This document shows positions 27,272 to 42,055 of a stretch of 64,000 nt of DNA, piece after piece (the first letter of the stretch is position 1; each line of letters begins with the position of its first letter). The position numbers were made by a program, and so were the translations under genes. This DNA is from Lucifuga dentata. Taxonomy: Eukaryota > Chordata > Actinopteri > Ophidiiformes > Bythitidae. The stretch spans positions 186,001 through 250,000 of the forward strand of contig VXCM01000150.1 in NCBI GenBank assembly GCA_014773175.1. Direction: 5' to 3'. A model generated the notes under the pieces. The model saw nothing but the letters and a program-made list of their open reading frames with translations. It did not search any database and was not told where the DNA came from.

Positions 27272-28301
27272 ATGAGGACTGACCGACACTGTGGACACCT
27301 ACACCTGCAGCGGACTGTGATGTTTCTCGTCGTGCTCATGATACAGCCGCAGGTAAGCCACCGATTAAGCGCTATTTCTGGCGGTACTTAAACCCTCGCA
27401 GCTGACTTGTGACAGTGGTTTAGCTTGTATTGCTTACCACAGCTGCGTGGAAACAGTCAGTAATGGAGTCCACACACACTGTCCTCTTCCTTTTGTGCTG
27501 CCCTCATTGCTGGCTCCTCTCTGTCCCCATGGCGCCGTGCCCACCTGTTGTTTCAGTCCTCTTGTGCATATTATCCCAGTACAACAAGGAACTGTGATAA
27601 ACCTGCAGTACAGTTTAGAAGGATGGGATGCAAAGATTATAGCAAGCATATATGTAATTTTAGACTATTAAAGAAAGTTCAAATAAAAAAAACAGACACT
27701 GTTAATTACTAAACGTTGCACAAATATGTTATTTGATTACTATAGGAGGAGGATGTTTGGCGAGAGATGCACATTTTACATTGGCACATTGCAAGGAATA
27801 AAATCCTTTTACTATTTAAGATCAGCTTGTTCTGGATTGTGTGACTCACAAAGATTATAATGAGGGTATATGGAACTCATGGCCAATAAAGCATAATGGC
27901 AGTCTGCAGATGCTGTTTGGGATTAATTTTGGAGATTGCAGTTGTTAATAAATCCTTAAATCCTTCTGAGAGGCAGTGATGACCTCACATTGTGAGGATG
28001 GAGAAGATTTAAACACCTACAGTACCTGCTGCACCCTCTGGTCAGCATCCACTGTTATTTACTTGCAGGTTAACACAGGAATATTTGAGTCTGGATTTCT
28101 GTACCTGACCATTTTAGTTGGTATATTTGCCTACTACCTGCTGGTGGATTGTTTTTCAATTGAACATTATCTACTCTTGGATTTTGCTGCTCCCTCCCTC
28201 TTTAGACCTTTTAAATGGATGCAGCCTTTACCTGGTGTGTCGAGAGCTCTTAGTAATGATCACTGGAATAACTTGCATTTTGACAAATTATTCTAACACC
28301 C

Positions 28302-28336
<35 letters not shown>

Positions 28337-30499
28337 CAATTTTTCAGCAGCATGAAAAAGTTTAGATTTAATGCCATGGAAGTGCAATAAAATGTTTCCT
28401 TTCTGCCTGGTGTGCTGAAAGGCATGGAAGTTACTGCTGGCCTGGTCAGGATGCCTGAGATTCTGTGACAGGATCCTATGCAGTGTGGGAAGAACAGCAT
28501 TCAAGAGTGTGCATGTGTGCACGTGTCTGTATGTGCGCATGTTCTTTCTGCACATTAAGCAGAGATTTAGACATGGGTGGATAGGGAGCGGGGGNGGGGG
28601 GGGGGGCACAACGGAATACACTCTGGGGCGTGTGAATGTTCGGACACTCTGCATGTCTCTGTGCACCTCTGCAACCCCATTCACAGCCTAAAACAATACA
28701 CACACACACACACACACACACCCTTCATTCTCAGACTGCACTGCAGTATGAAACACACTCAGGATCTTCTGCTGGTGACCATTTATAATGCAGAGGAGCA
28801 TCCTGATCAGCAGATGGGCCTTCCACACTAATTTACATTACAGCAACTCATACCAAGTGAAGGTTTTTGTGAAGAGTCATTCTGTCTGGATTATCTAAAA
28901 CTCATTTTGCCACATAGGACATAATGCTGCAACGTTACAACGTATCATTACAACGTATCATTTTCAGCTGCAATTTGACAGGATTAGGAATAATCCTCTT
29001 TAACTTTTCAAAATTTAAAATATGGAAGGAGAGTATACAGGATAAGGATTAATTGATCATTCTGATTGGTCTTTATTGAATATAAGAACCTCACAAGGCA
29101 AAACATTTCCTGTTGTAAAATACAAAGTAATTTTCATTTTCTAAAGTAAGCTGATAGTATATTTTGGACTTACAGGACAGGCCACTCAAAAACACAAAAA
29201 ACTTTTTATCCTTTTGCTTAGACTGCCATCCAGACAGTTTCACTGTGATCTGCTGAAGTTGCTATCTTGGCTAGCACTTATCCATATACAATAGAGCTCA
29301 ATCATATTTCTATTAGCATAAAAACTCTTTGAGAAGCCGTTTCCCAAGAAAATTGCATACAGTTAGTACTTAGGTGCAAAGATGCTCTGAATAAAACGGA
29401 TTACAGTAAGGCCTGTGGATTTTCATAAACAACTGTTTCATTATCCAAGAAAAGAGATGTTGCTGCTGAGCTTTATAGATCAGACAAATAGCCTAGTTTT
29501 CAGATTAAGCTTATTAGATGATTCAGTGGGTTTTATAAGCCGAAAACATAGGACAGTTTTCTCAATCTAAAAAAGTACATACAGTACTTCAGGTAACTGG
29601 TTTTTACTGGACTGCAAGAAAAAGGCATTGTACTTGAAATGGTTTGTCCAACAATTTTTTTTAGAAAAAAATAAAAGATTTTTTAAACTTTAACCTTCCA
29701 CTCTTGATCAAGCACGTGTGATAGCTCACATCAGGTAGCCTCTGCTTGCACGGAGTTCATGGTACTGACCCATGGATACGAATCTTTAGCTGGTGGGGAT
29801 TGGCTGTGACCTGCCTGGCTTTTGGATGTACTGAGCCTTTAAGTGCGATGACTCTCCTGCAGAGATATACTCTGAGCCCTGGGTTCTTTCTCTCTCTCTC
29901 TCTCTCTGAGTAAGAGCCAGTTAGACTGAACGCTGAAATGCTGGTATGCTGAGAATGGCTCAGGGACGGGGAGGAGGAGAGGAAGAAAGGAGGATGTAGA
30001 GTGATGAGCGGCACTGTATCTTCACAAGCCTTTTGATGTAGAGGACTTTACCCCCCTACCCCAACCTTTCCACCACCGCCACCGCTACTACCCCCACCCT
30101 GTCCCAGCTCAGGGACGGGTAGGAGAGGGGCTCACAACATGCCGGTTACAATGGCCCAACTGAGACTCTGGCTCAATTTTAGGCAAGTCTGAGTGTTTGG
30201 AAGGACAATAAGTATTGATTTCTGGTGATATTTTGCTTTGGGTATCCCATGATCCATTATTAAAACAGAAGGAGATGTGTTTTAACTCTTGATCTTAATG
30301 ATATGTCATTATTTTTGGGTTTGTATAAGAATGCCACAGTGGTCGTGAATTATTTAGTTTTATTGCTCAGTAGAGATTTGGGTCTTGTGGTAAACTGGAA
30401 TAACAGTAGTTTTATTTTTGTGTTTGCAGTTGTTGGAAGAAACCACAACCATTGTTTCACCATTGCTGACATTCAGACAGACAACACACAAAACACACG

Positions 30500-30560
<61 letters not shown>

Positions 30561-30561
30561 N

Positions 30562-30601
<40 letters not shown>

Positions 30602-33600
30602 CGTGCACAAACGCCCCCTCCACCCGTCTTTAAACAGGGAGGGAATGCAGAGAAAAGAATGGGAAGGGAGGCAGATGAAAAGGAGAGTGGCAACAATGCA
30701 AAGAGGAGCTGATGGTGAGAGAAAGAGAGATGGCAGGAGAGTTACAGCTTGTTCCCAGACAGAGAAAGAAGGGAGGAAGAGGAGAAGAAAGAGTGTGAGC
30801 AGGTTCCCAGTGTCACCGTCCCCTGGGAGGAGAGGGCGAGGAGCAAGAAGGGAGTGGTAGTGGCACAGAGGTGAAGAAAAGAATGAAAGGAGGAATCTAG
30901 GTAGGCAGAGGTGAGGGAATAGACAGACAAAGAGATTGAGATAAGGTGAATAAAGGGGAAGGTACAACTGAGACAGGTGAGGAGATAAACAGTTACATGG
31001 AGGATTGTATGATGGGAGTGCCGCTGTATCTTTGCTTTCGGATGGAAGAATTAGATTTTTCCTCTGCTGGCAGGAAGAGAGAGAGAGAGAGTTGTAGGAT
31101 CAATGCTATCTTCCTTTTTTTCACTCCCACTTTCTGACGGTTGCCTTGTAACGCTGATAAAAATGGTGATATAGATGAAACATGCAGGCAGCCGCAGACT
31201 CCCAGAAGTAGAGTACAATACAGGAAACACGATAGTCCTATAGCAACAGGTTCATCATTCTCATTATCACTTTATGAAAGAAAAGCTTTTTCTGAAACAC
31301 TGTTATGTCTGGAGGCCGAATCTTATCTTTAAAGTGGCTGCTCATTGTAAAATGATAGAATAGGTGCTGAACCATTGGATGCAGTTTTAGAACTGAAAAT
31401 GAGATTTAGTTTTCTCATTGTTGCCGTGTAACAACAGGAATCTGGGTGGTTTCTGAAATAACATTTGATTAACAGCACCATATCTTCACTGGAGATGTAT
31501 GAATGTTGAAAAATGGATGCATCTTTGTAGTTGCTCTCGTGTATTTTCGGCAGTAAGTGTTTTATTTAAGGATCAATGCTGGTCAGGAAAGATAGTCTCG
31601 GTATATTAAAGACAATCCTGCACCAAAGTTGAAATTTTGGAAATTTTCATGAGGGTGTATCCCTTCTGTCTGATTCACTTACTTCACGTAAGGCAATTGA
31701 TTAATTTTTTAAAATGTCAATTAAAAACCATAAACAGATTTGCATCAGTCAGCATTGGTGTAATCTGAGAGCACTCCCAAAGCTCCTAAGAATGTGGTTG
31801 ACTGTATTTTGAACAACAGTATCACCACACATTTCATGGTTGCTCTTGGGGTTTTGTATTGCTTCACACCAGTGAGAACCTGCATTCTGTATTTGCTTTT
31901 CTCTTTGTGAAATGTGTCAATTTGATGATACACTAACGCAACTTTCTCTCTCTCTCTTCTCCTTTCTCCTTCTCATTTCCCCTTGCCTGTCTGCTCAACC
32001 GCCTGCCCTCCATCGTTCTCAGGCTATATGTGCGGTGGGGATGTTCGAGCTGCAAATCCATCACTTCCAGAACCCACAGGGCCTGCTGCAGACAGGAGAG
32101 TGCTGCGACCTCCAGGCCAGTGGGGGGCAGCGCTGCTCTGTAAGGGACCAGTGTGACACTTTTTTTCAAGTGTGCCTGAAGGAGTACCAAGCCCGGGTCA
32201 TTCCAACTGGAGCCTGCACGTTCGGGTCAGGCAGCACGGGGATCCTGGGAGGAAACTCACAGGCGCTCCACCATCAAGGTCACGATGGAGGAGGAAGAGG
32301 GGATGGGAGTAATGGATACATTGTCATTCCCTTCAAATACGCCTGGCCAGTGAGTACAGGGGGAGAGCTGCTTATTAGTGTGGTTTCCAAGGGAACAGGC
32401 TAAGCTTCAAGTGCGATGATACACTCAAAATAAGGCCAGGGTGGAATAACAATGACACTTGGAGGCAGGCTGCACATTCACATGCTTTTACATCTTTTCT
32501 TTCTTTCTCCACATGTGGGTGAAAGTGCTGAGTGGATAAATATCACAATAACCAGAAAAATATGAGTAAGAATATATCATAATATCTGTTTTGGTAACAA
32601 AATGCACCTGTTCATTGTCCATCAGTTGGAACCCATAGTAATAGAACATCAAACTGATACTGGCATTATAAGTTGGTACAGTCAAGTATTTCAGAAATCA
32701 TTCTTGGCAAAATCTTTGCATCAAATTTGTGAATCAAGATGACAATATGCCTTGATATAATTTCAGTGAGAGGTATATATGTATTGCCCAGACTTAGCAA
32801 CAAGTTGCGCTAGATGTATTGCTCAACTTTGTCTATATTTCTGCTAAACTATCAAACATCATTTCCACAGTACAATTCCTTTGAGTTTTTCTTAATCAAG
32901 GCTCTTCCCTCGCCCTGCAACTTCTGTCTTTCCCTCTTGTGTTCTGTCCTCCTCACCCATCCTAAACTTTTTGCTTTTCTCTGAGAACTTGGTATATTAT
33001 TGTCACTTTTCTTAAGTGTATCGAACAACTTGCACCTGGATCAGACATCATGCTGCTGGCTGGTCGTGGTACTCATTAAGGAGCAGGCCAATTAATGGAG
33101 CATTAACCCAACAGTAGGCGAGTGTGGCCAAGACAGGACTATTGATTACCCAATCTTACTTTCTCTGTCCTCCAGCCCTCCCTCTGTGTCTTCTTCACTT
33201 TCTTTTCCTCCCAGTATCTTTCCAATATTGCAAGAAAAACCTGAAACAAAAAATAAGCAGAGATAAGAGTTCCTCAGTCGATTAGGACAGCCACGAGCAA
33301 AAACCTTTTGTTGCAATGAGGGACAGAAATGTCTTATTTGGCAAAGCTCTCATTTTCTAAATTCACCTTATTTTTCCCACTTCATCAGCAAATCCCTTCA
33401 TACTCACCAATCTCTCCCCTCTCCAGTAGTTAATGCTTATTTATCTATGGTTGATCTAGAAAGAGTAGAGTCCTTTTGAAATTATTTGGCAATGACATGT
33501 TGGAGCGAGCTGTAATGTTTCCAGGGATTTTAGGGATTTTGTTTGTTTCTTAGCTTTTCTCTTTCAATGAGAGAAATCCAGCCAGGACATTTTCTCTCTG

Positions 33601-33747
33601 AACTCTCCCAGAATAATGAAACTATCACAGTAATCACAACACAAGGTCTTGTGATTATAACTTTTATCATATTTAGCCGTAATAATGTTTCAAATATTGT
33701 ACAAAGTCCAGGTTAAGTTCTAGTCTGTCTCCAGCCCTTTGATCTGT

Positions 33748-33798
<51 letters not shown>

Positions 33799-33974
33799 TT
33801 GTGCGCATGCATACACACACGCATACACACATGCATACACAAGAATGTTACACAGTTGGCTTTGGTTTCTTCTTCTTGATTATTATCAGCCCATTTACCT
33901 GTGAGACTCTCTGTCCCAAAGCTAATTATCTTCCCTTATCTGTGTACAGTTTGCTTTGTGTACGCACACACGTG

Positions 33975-34031
<57 letters not shown>

Positions 34032-37000
34032 GTGTGTGCTGTATGTGTGCCTGTGCATCACAATTTCATTGTTTTGCTCCTCCACGCTGGGAGGTGAGTG
34101 AGTGGCAGGTACGAGTGTGAGAAAGTTCTCCATCAGAAAATCTATCTGGATCAGTTTCAGGGTGGCTGCGGGGGAAAATGCTGGGACACACAGTGGCAGC
34201 GTTGGTGCGTTTCTGTGCAGAGAAGCACGGCTGAAAGGCTCACATTATCTGGCCATCTCTGGGAGGTAGCGTGGGAGGGGGGGGCAAGGAGGAAGGGAGG
34301 TGGAGGCTCAAGCAGATAGACTGATCTCCCTGCCCCAGGTGAGGGGATGAACAGGTGAGTGTAGTCATTATGAGGAAAGGTGAGCTGTTTCTGTCCCCTG
34401 CCCTCCCCTGCTTGTTCACTGTTTCTTTCATTCTTTCATTTTTAATCTCTTTAGGGAAACATGCATATTTTGTGTGAAATATTTGATTATTCTTATGAGT
34501 ATTTACACATTGTATGATGTGGACATACACTGATATCAAGATTACCTGTAAGTTTTCTCTAGCTGAAGGATGGTGATTTGGTGATGTTGTTTTTGTATGA
34601 TGAGGACAAAGTAATTCTACTTTATTTGACCTGTTGACATTAAAATCAGCCCAACTTTACATTCAAAGAAGATATTCAGGAGTCTGGATGTTTTAAGTTA
34701 GACACCTCTGTGATGACTGGAAATGTTCCAAGACTTCATAATTGCAAGGTGACTTCTTCAATCCTTCTCCCTTGGTGATTTCATTCTGTTTGGATGAAAA
34801 AGGGAAACAGAGCAAGCTGCCAATAGAATGAATCTGTTTATGTGACGATGATTGAACAAATCAGTGAATGAATCACTCGGATGAAGGAAGCGGCATGTTG
34901 GCAGGTATATTCGTCAAAACTAATGACCAGGTGCTGATAGTATAGAGACAAAGCTTTAGTGGATGTGTTTTCTTGGTGCTAATTCCTCAACATGAGTGTG
35001 GTTTGTTTGGATTCAACGTAAGACCACCGCTTACTTGGCTCTGTGGTAAATGACACTGACATTTCCTTAACCCTTGTCACGCAGGATGGGTTCACTGAGG
35101 TATGGATAAGGCCTGATCTTTTGTTAAAAAGTCCTGTGACAAATGACAGTGTGAGAGGTGCTATAGAAATACTGTTAACATAAAATGAACAGAGTGAGGT
35201 TTCCACATCTTGATCTTTGTTACACCATTCATAATCCTCATGTTGACTTTTGAGCTGTTTAATCTTATTCAGGGTCAGGTTCACTGCCAGGGGCCACGGC
35301 TGACTGTTACTGATTCCTGACCTTTCAGGTTCCTCTTGTCTTGTTCTGGAAAAATGTATCTTTTGCTGTTTGCATAGATACAATATGAGCTAAGTGTTGA
35401 TTCATATTCAGAATGTGGAGAAGAGATACAGTCAAAAGATATCTCATGTTTTACAATTAGTAGGCCAAGTAGACAAGTGTGAGCAAATACTGTTGGGACA
35501 ATACTCATAATTATTAAGTGACAATGCTGTAATATTGCCACTAAAGTAGAGAATTGGGATGCCTTTCTTCGTCGATAAGTCCATATCAGGTCACTATAAT
35601 TGTGGTAGAATAAAATAATTCAGCGGTACACTACGGGATTTTTGAGGACCATGTCCATTCATCCCTTGTCTATACCTTCTTATGCTGACAAGGTCCCAGC
35701 AGTCATTGGGCAAGAAGCAGGGTACACCATGGACAGGCCGCCAGTCCACCACAGGAAACATAGAGGCAAACTCATTGACATCTTCAGGCAATTTACAGTT
35801 TCCAGATCACCTGCATGTGTTTTGGACTGTGGGAGGAAACCAGAGAAAACCCATGCATACATGAAGAGAACATGCAAAGGTCTGACACAGAAAAGGTCCC
35901 AGTTGTATTCAAACCCCAGCACCTTCTTGCTGTGTGATGACAGTCCCAACCACCGCACCACTGTACTGCTCTTCAGGGCGATTTAAGTTTAAGCAAAAGT
36001 GCTGTAACTGAAATTATCGTAGTGAAACATAATTTAAATACTACATTGTATATCATAACTTTTATGATGTATCCACTAATACAGTAAAGTAACCAGTAGC
36101 TGAAATGGAGTAAATTCTTAAAGGACCATACTGGCTATTTTGCACGTTTGAGCCTAATTCAATTTTCATACATGTTACATTACTGACAACCATTTCCCAA
36201 CGGATAAAACCATATTTCAGCTTTCCTGATATTTTACAAAATCTCTTAATCTTTCAAAATTAAATATTNGATAAAACCATATTTCAGCTTTCCTGATATT
36301 TTACAAAATCTCTTAATCTTTCAAAATTAAATATTCAAGCGACACACCCACCTTAAAAATCAATATTATGAAGTCACATTCGTTTAAATTTTTCGATAAA
36401 CGCAGGTCTTCTTTTGGGACTTCCTTGGTGGAGACATAGAGACAGAGTGAATCTCTATGCTTTTTATTGCTCTTAAATGATAAAATTATGTAACTTCTAA
36501 AAAAACCTGAATACAGGTCTTGTTGGTGATGATGGATTACTTATCCCAAGAACATTTCATGTATCAACAAGTTGATTTTAATAGCGTACCAGAATGAACT
36601 GAAACTAATGGCAGTCTGGAAGGTAGGNACAAGTTGATTTTAATAGCGTACCAGAATGAACTGAAACTAATGGCAGTCTGGAAGGTAGGAAAAAAAAAAA
36701 AATTCACCATTTTAGTAGTATGTTTTGGGAAATGATTGTCAGTAACATTACGTATATGAAAATTGAATAAATTAGTCTCAAACACGCAAAATGGTTGGTA
36801 TGGTCCTTTAAAGTAAGCCTATATCCTACCTTGTAACTCTTCCTCCTCAGTGAAATTTTTTTAAGGCAAATCTTTGGGTGGCATCTCGTCCTGAAGGGGG
36901 AATGAGTTCAATGTGCAAAGTGTTTGCATCATGCAAATGTTCAGGTGTGCTGCTACAGGATGAGTCTTCTTCCATCAGCCTGTTTCTGCTCGCTCTTACT

Positions 37001-37795
37001 GTTATTCTCTTTCTTTACAAATGGTGTGTTGAAAAGCAGAAGCAAATTCAGTCGATTACAATAGAAGAGACTCCCTATACCATAGCAGATACACACGTAC
37101 CCACACACACACACACACACACAGGCTGTGGGGTAACCTGTGCATTCCTGCTGTGTGGGAGCGAAGCAGGGGAAATCAGTGGAGGGAAACGAGAGGAGAG
37201 AAGCACAGTTAGAGCTTTATTTCTTTTTCCTGAGTCTCTCTTTCACTCTCTCTCCTCCCACCATTTGTGCTCTCTCTCTCTTTTGTCCCCTAATTGATTC
37301 TCATATGCACCCCTGCATACCTGTGTGTGCGATGATACTGTTGTCCGCATCTTTTGTATGTGTAGTATGTCTACGAGTGTGTAGACACCCACGCAGGCAG
37401 ACACACACTTCTCTTCATGTCCTTTTCAGTTGCTCCTCTATAGGCACATTCAAATACACAGATCACAAATTCATCATGCCACACACACATACAGACACAC
37501 ACAAAACACAAGGAAGGTTAATTCCATCAAGACTCGGAGCTTGTGTTTTTTAGAGATAAGTTAATAACTCGGGGGGTTAATCGTCTCGAGGGAAGCGTGT
37601 TTTAATGATTTCATTTGTGTGCAAATTGGATCGAGAATACGAGTCACCTTATTAGACGTGAAAGGAGTCAAAGGAACCCAGACTTACATGATCACTGAGG
37701 AATTATAGTGTGTCATTGTGTGTCATTGAACACTGCTTAGATCACAGGTATACACAGTTTTAAAAGTTAAAACAGTGTAATTATATCAAATAGTC

Positions 37796-37826
<31 letters not shown>

Positions 37827-38304
37827 NGCCCTCCCTCTTCCAGCCTCTCCCTCACCACCACCGCCTACCCTGCCTCCAAAGTCACTTCACCCGTCATCTC
37901 TCTCCCACACACACCCTTTCTCTCTCTCGAGACTCCCTTGTTACACATCCTTTGTTCTCCATGTCGTTACCCTGTGGCGATGTTCAGCCACATCGTGTCT
38001 CTGTAGATTAGACAAAGCAGGCACAGCTACAATATGACAGCCACAAATTCCCCTCTCTGCTCTGTGTTTGCTGCTGTCGCTGGAGCTCTCCTAAATATTT
38101 TACCATCACACTGTAATCACGTCTGATTCTGGGTCCTTCTCTGACTTCAGCCATGTCCAGTTATGATCTCATTCCTGTTCAAGACCCCTGAGCTATACAT
38201 CATCTCTACATAATGTATGTCTAATTTACATCAGTGTACCTCATTATCATGTTCTAAATTATGATCCATAGCTTTCAACTATCTGTATAGCTAATGCTAG
38301 CTCA

Positions 38305-38348
<44 letters not shown>

Positions 38349-38978
38349 GCACCTATGTACTACCTATAGATAGATAGATAGATAGATAGATAGACAGATA
38401 GATAGATATAGATAAGACCAATCACAGATAAATCTTCATTTCTTTCTTTTTCACACTTTTTCACACATGCATAATTCATTGTACTTTTACTTCAGCAGGT
38501 TTTTGATGAAGTATTATACTCAGCTATAGATCGGTAAGAATGGCAGCCTGTGGTTATACTGAGTCGGAAGGATTTTATTTGCTTTAAACCTCTGAACCTC
38601 GCTCCAAGGCAGTCTTTGAGGAAGATTTCTTATAACAAATAGATTTTTACCACTGTGGAGAGCACTGCTGAACTGGCAGAGCATATTTATAACCTGTCCA
38701 AAATGTAATTGTCAATCAGAGTCTTAAAGAGTACTTTTTTATATACTTTCACGTGCGGTTTATTGTAACTACAGAAATATGAGAACACAGACAAAAGCTA
38801 TTCTATATGCCCGTGACTAAATTCTCAGACTCGTCCTGTTTTCTCTCTCTTATGCTTTTTGCTGTTCACACAGACATGGATGTGAAGCATTCAATGGCTA
38901 GACAAGGTAATTTCCTGTGGAAGCTGGGTAAGCAGGGCTTTGGTTGGAGGAAGGCAGTTGTCTGCATTGGAATGGGGG

Positions 38979-39013
<35 letters not shown>

Positions 39014-39838
39014 GGGGNNNNNNNNNNNNNNNNNNNNNNNNNNNNNNNNNNNNNNNNNNNNNNNNNNNNNNNNNNNNNNNNNNNNNNNNNNNNNNNNNNN
39101 NNNNNNNNNNNNNNNNNNNNNNNNNNNNNNNNNNNNNNNNNNNNNNNNNNNNNNNNNNNNNNNNNNNNNNNNNNNNNNCTGGGCAGGGTGGGGTTGGCAG
39201 AAATAGTGTAGATTAATGAGCAAAAGGGTAGAGGCTGGAGAGAGAAGGAGAGGGAGTGAGAAGGAAGTGAGAGCTTTAAGAGACAGTGGATGAGCTTAGA
39301 CTGGAACACAGGTGTGTGTGTGTGTGGCAGGTGTGGGTGTGCATGTGTGCATGTCATAATGGCTGACTCACCCCGCTGAGGGAATCAAAAGCAGACAGGA
39401 GCAGCAGGAGGTTAGGGAGAGGAAAGATGATGGAGAGACAGGATGAAGGTGGGGCAGGGCGACATGGAGGATGGGGGCTCATTGTGTCAAGTGGGTTTTG
39501 TTGTTCCACGGCGTTTGAAGTGGCTGCATAGTTTTGTTTAAGCCATTTATTCCTGTAATAATGCAACAACTGGTGGACAGAGAGAGAGGAGCGAGGGTGC
39601 AGACATGGAGCAGCAACACGGGAGAGATTGTAGGGAAATGGAGAGGAAGATGGAGAGATGTCAGTGTGTGTGTCTGTGTGTGTGTGACTGAACGAGGAAA
39701 GGGTGGGGATATAAAGTCACATGATAATCATGTCCAGGATGAAAGAATAACAAAAGATGGCGAGAAGAGAGGGATGTAATTACGGTGACGGGGTCATGGG
39801 AGCAAGGTGGGGTGGATGGCTGCACACTGGGGTCTAAT

Positions 39839-39889
<51 letters not shown>

Positions 39890-39891
39890 NT

Positions 39892-39952
<61 letters not shown>

Positions 39953-40031
39953 TTGTGCGCCTGGGGGCAGAGCTGGCTCACACTGCCTCATACGCAGTGA
40001 TTTTAAATATTCACAAATTAGCCACCATAAC

Positions 40032-40090
<59 letters not shown>

Positions 40091-40424
40091 TCATTTCATT
40101 TCTAAAGGCTATATTGGCATGACCATATAAAATTATAGTATTGCCAAAGCACTGTGTGTATAACATGTCCAACAAAAGATTCAACAAGGTACCATGAGCC
40201 TACAAAGTGCTACTTATCAGAATATACTAATATATAATAAATAGAAAGCTAATTATAATAGGATGAAGTAGAATAGATGTATAAATGAGTAAGGATATGT
40301 GTCATTTAAGATTAGATTAGATTCACTGAATTAATTAGAGAAAGAAAAAAAATAAAACAAAAAAAAATTCAAAATATAATTCTGTTCTAGTTGTGATATA
40401 CAAGATACAATGTGAGCTGGGAAT

Positions 40425-40469
<45 letters not shown>

Positions 40470-41610
40470 AACTAGACACTCCTTGGATCAAATAAATAGA
40501 TTTTTCCTTGTTATTGTAAGCCAACAATCAATCAATAACACAATAATCATGTTGACACGTTGCTCACGTTGACATGAGCCTCAGACAAAATATTATTTTG
40601 TGTAGCTCTAACATCAGAATCCTTTTGCTGCAGGCAGTGTTTTACTTTCCCACATCTCATGCAGTGATTATCTGTTCATTTTCATACAGACATATTTACT
40701 GTATACACCACTTACAATTTGGTGTAAACAGGAGCTTTGCTGCTGGAATAGTAATAGTGTTGTTACTGTGGTTACCTCCGCTAGTGATTTGTAGTGCAGG
40801 TGAGGTGTCAGCCATCCAGTCCAGCTCAGGCAGCTGCTGTCATGATGACAGTTTATGTGTTTGTGTGTGTGTGTCTAAGTGAGGTGTGCATATGTTTGTA
40901 TATGGTTTGTAAGAAGGTTAGATTACAATGCTAAAGTGAATGATGACAGTGAATCCTCAGCTGCAGATTTATGAATATTATAATTTGTGACTGATCATTA
41001 ATTACAATTATTTAGTAGCTGAAACTGCCACTGATATTTGAGAGTGAAAAAAAATTATCATACATTGACATACATTATTGGCTGAGATTTGTTTTTTCAC
41101 ATAAAGACGTTTTTTTTTTTTTTGGCAAAACAAAGAATGATTCTGCTTCTACTGAAGCAGAATCATTTATTATTAAACAATAAAATGTATTATCAAAGTT
41201 AGTATTTGTAAATGTACGATAACAGTAATAGATAACAGTATTCACAGTAAACTTTAATAGAAATTATATTAAAATATTACAATAAATACCTAAAATAGAA
41301 AAATAAATAATACACTTGAATTAAGAAAATTAAGGTCAAATACCCATCATAATGCAGCCCATAAAAACATTTACTGTATGTATTGTAGGGTTTTTTTTTT
41401 TGCATATCTGACAATATATATGCAGTGATAAGCCAGTATAGTGCTGATATATCAGTCAGGCTCTTGTATGAATGTATAAATATTTTTATAGTAAAACTTT
41501 CCTTGATATTAATGGCTTTGGACCTGTGAAGTGTGAGGCCAGGCATTGGTTTATATTTTAAACAGGCAAACAACATTAAATCATCATTTTGTCTTAAATG
41601 ATCGGTAGTA

Positions 41611-41666
<56 letters not shown>

Positions 41667-42022
41667 TGCATTCATCAACCCTGTCTCTCTGCCACTTGAC
41701 ACAAATCTTTTAGGGATGAGAAGGTCCCATGGAAAAATAAAGATTGGGTACCAGTGTAACTCTGCATGCCCGTGTGTGTTTGAATTGCGTGATCTGTGTA
41801 TGTGCATGGACCTTTACACTTAGTAGTTTGCATTCAGCATGTGGGTGTCTGCATGTATGTGTGTCTGTGTGTGTATGAGTGAGTGAGTGAATGTGTGTGT
41901 CAGTCTGAATTAGTGTGTGAGCTCTGAGGGGAAATTCCTCTCTCAGGGCTGGGAGTTCTTCCTGTCGTAGAGCTGTGTTTGTACAGCCTGGCTTTGTCGG
42001 GATATCCTACCCTGCCCATGTC

Positions 42023-42055
<33 letters not shown>

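Noticed and set aside
30303..30967. Open frames made of His-Thr, Cys-Val and Leu-Ser repeats here and at 8607, 33801, 39661, 48488 and similar places
   Set aside because: They are translations of (CA)n, (TG)n and (CT)n microsatellites with no codon or domain support.
38305..38406. Regular repeats considered as a CRISPR-like array
   Set aside because: Simple GATA microsatellite in a vertebrate genome; no spacers.
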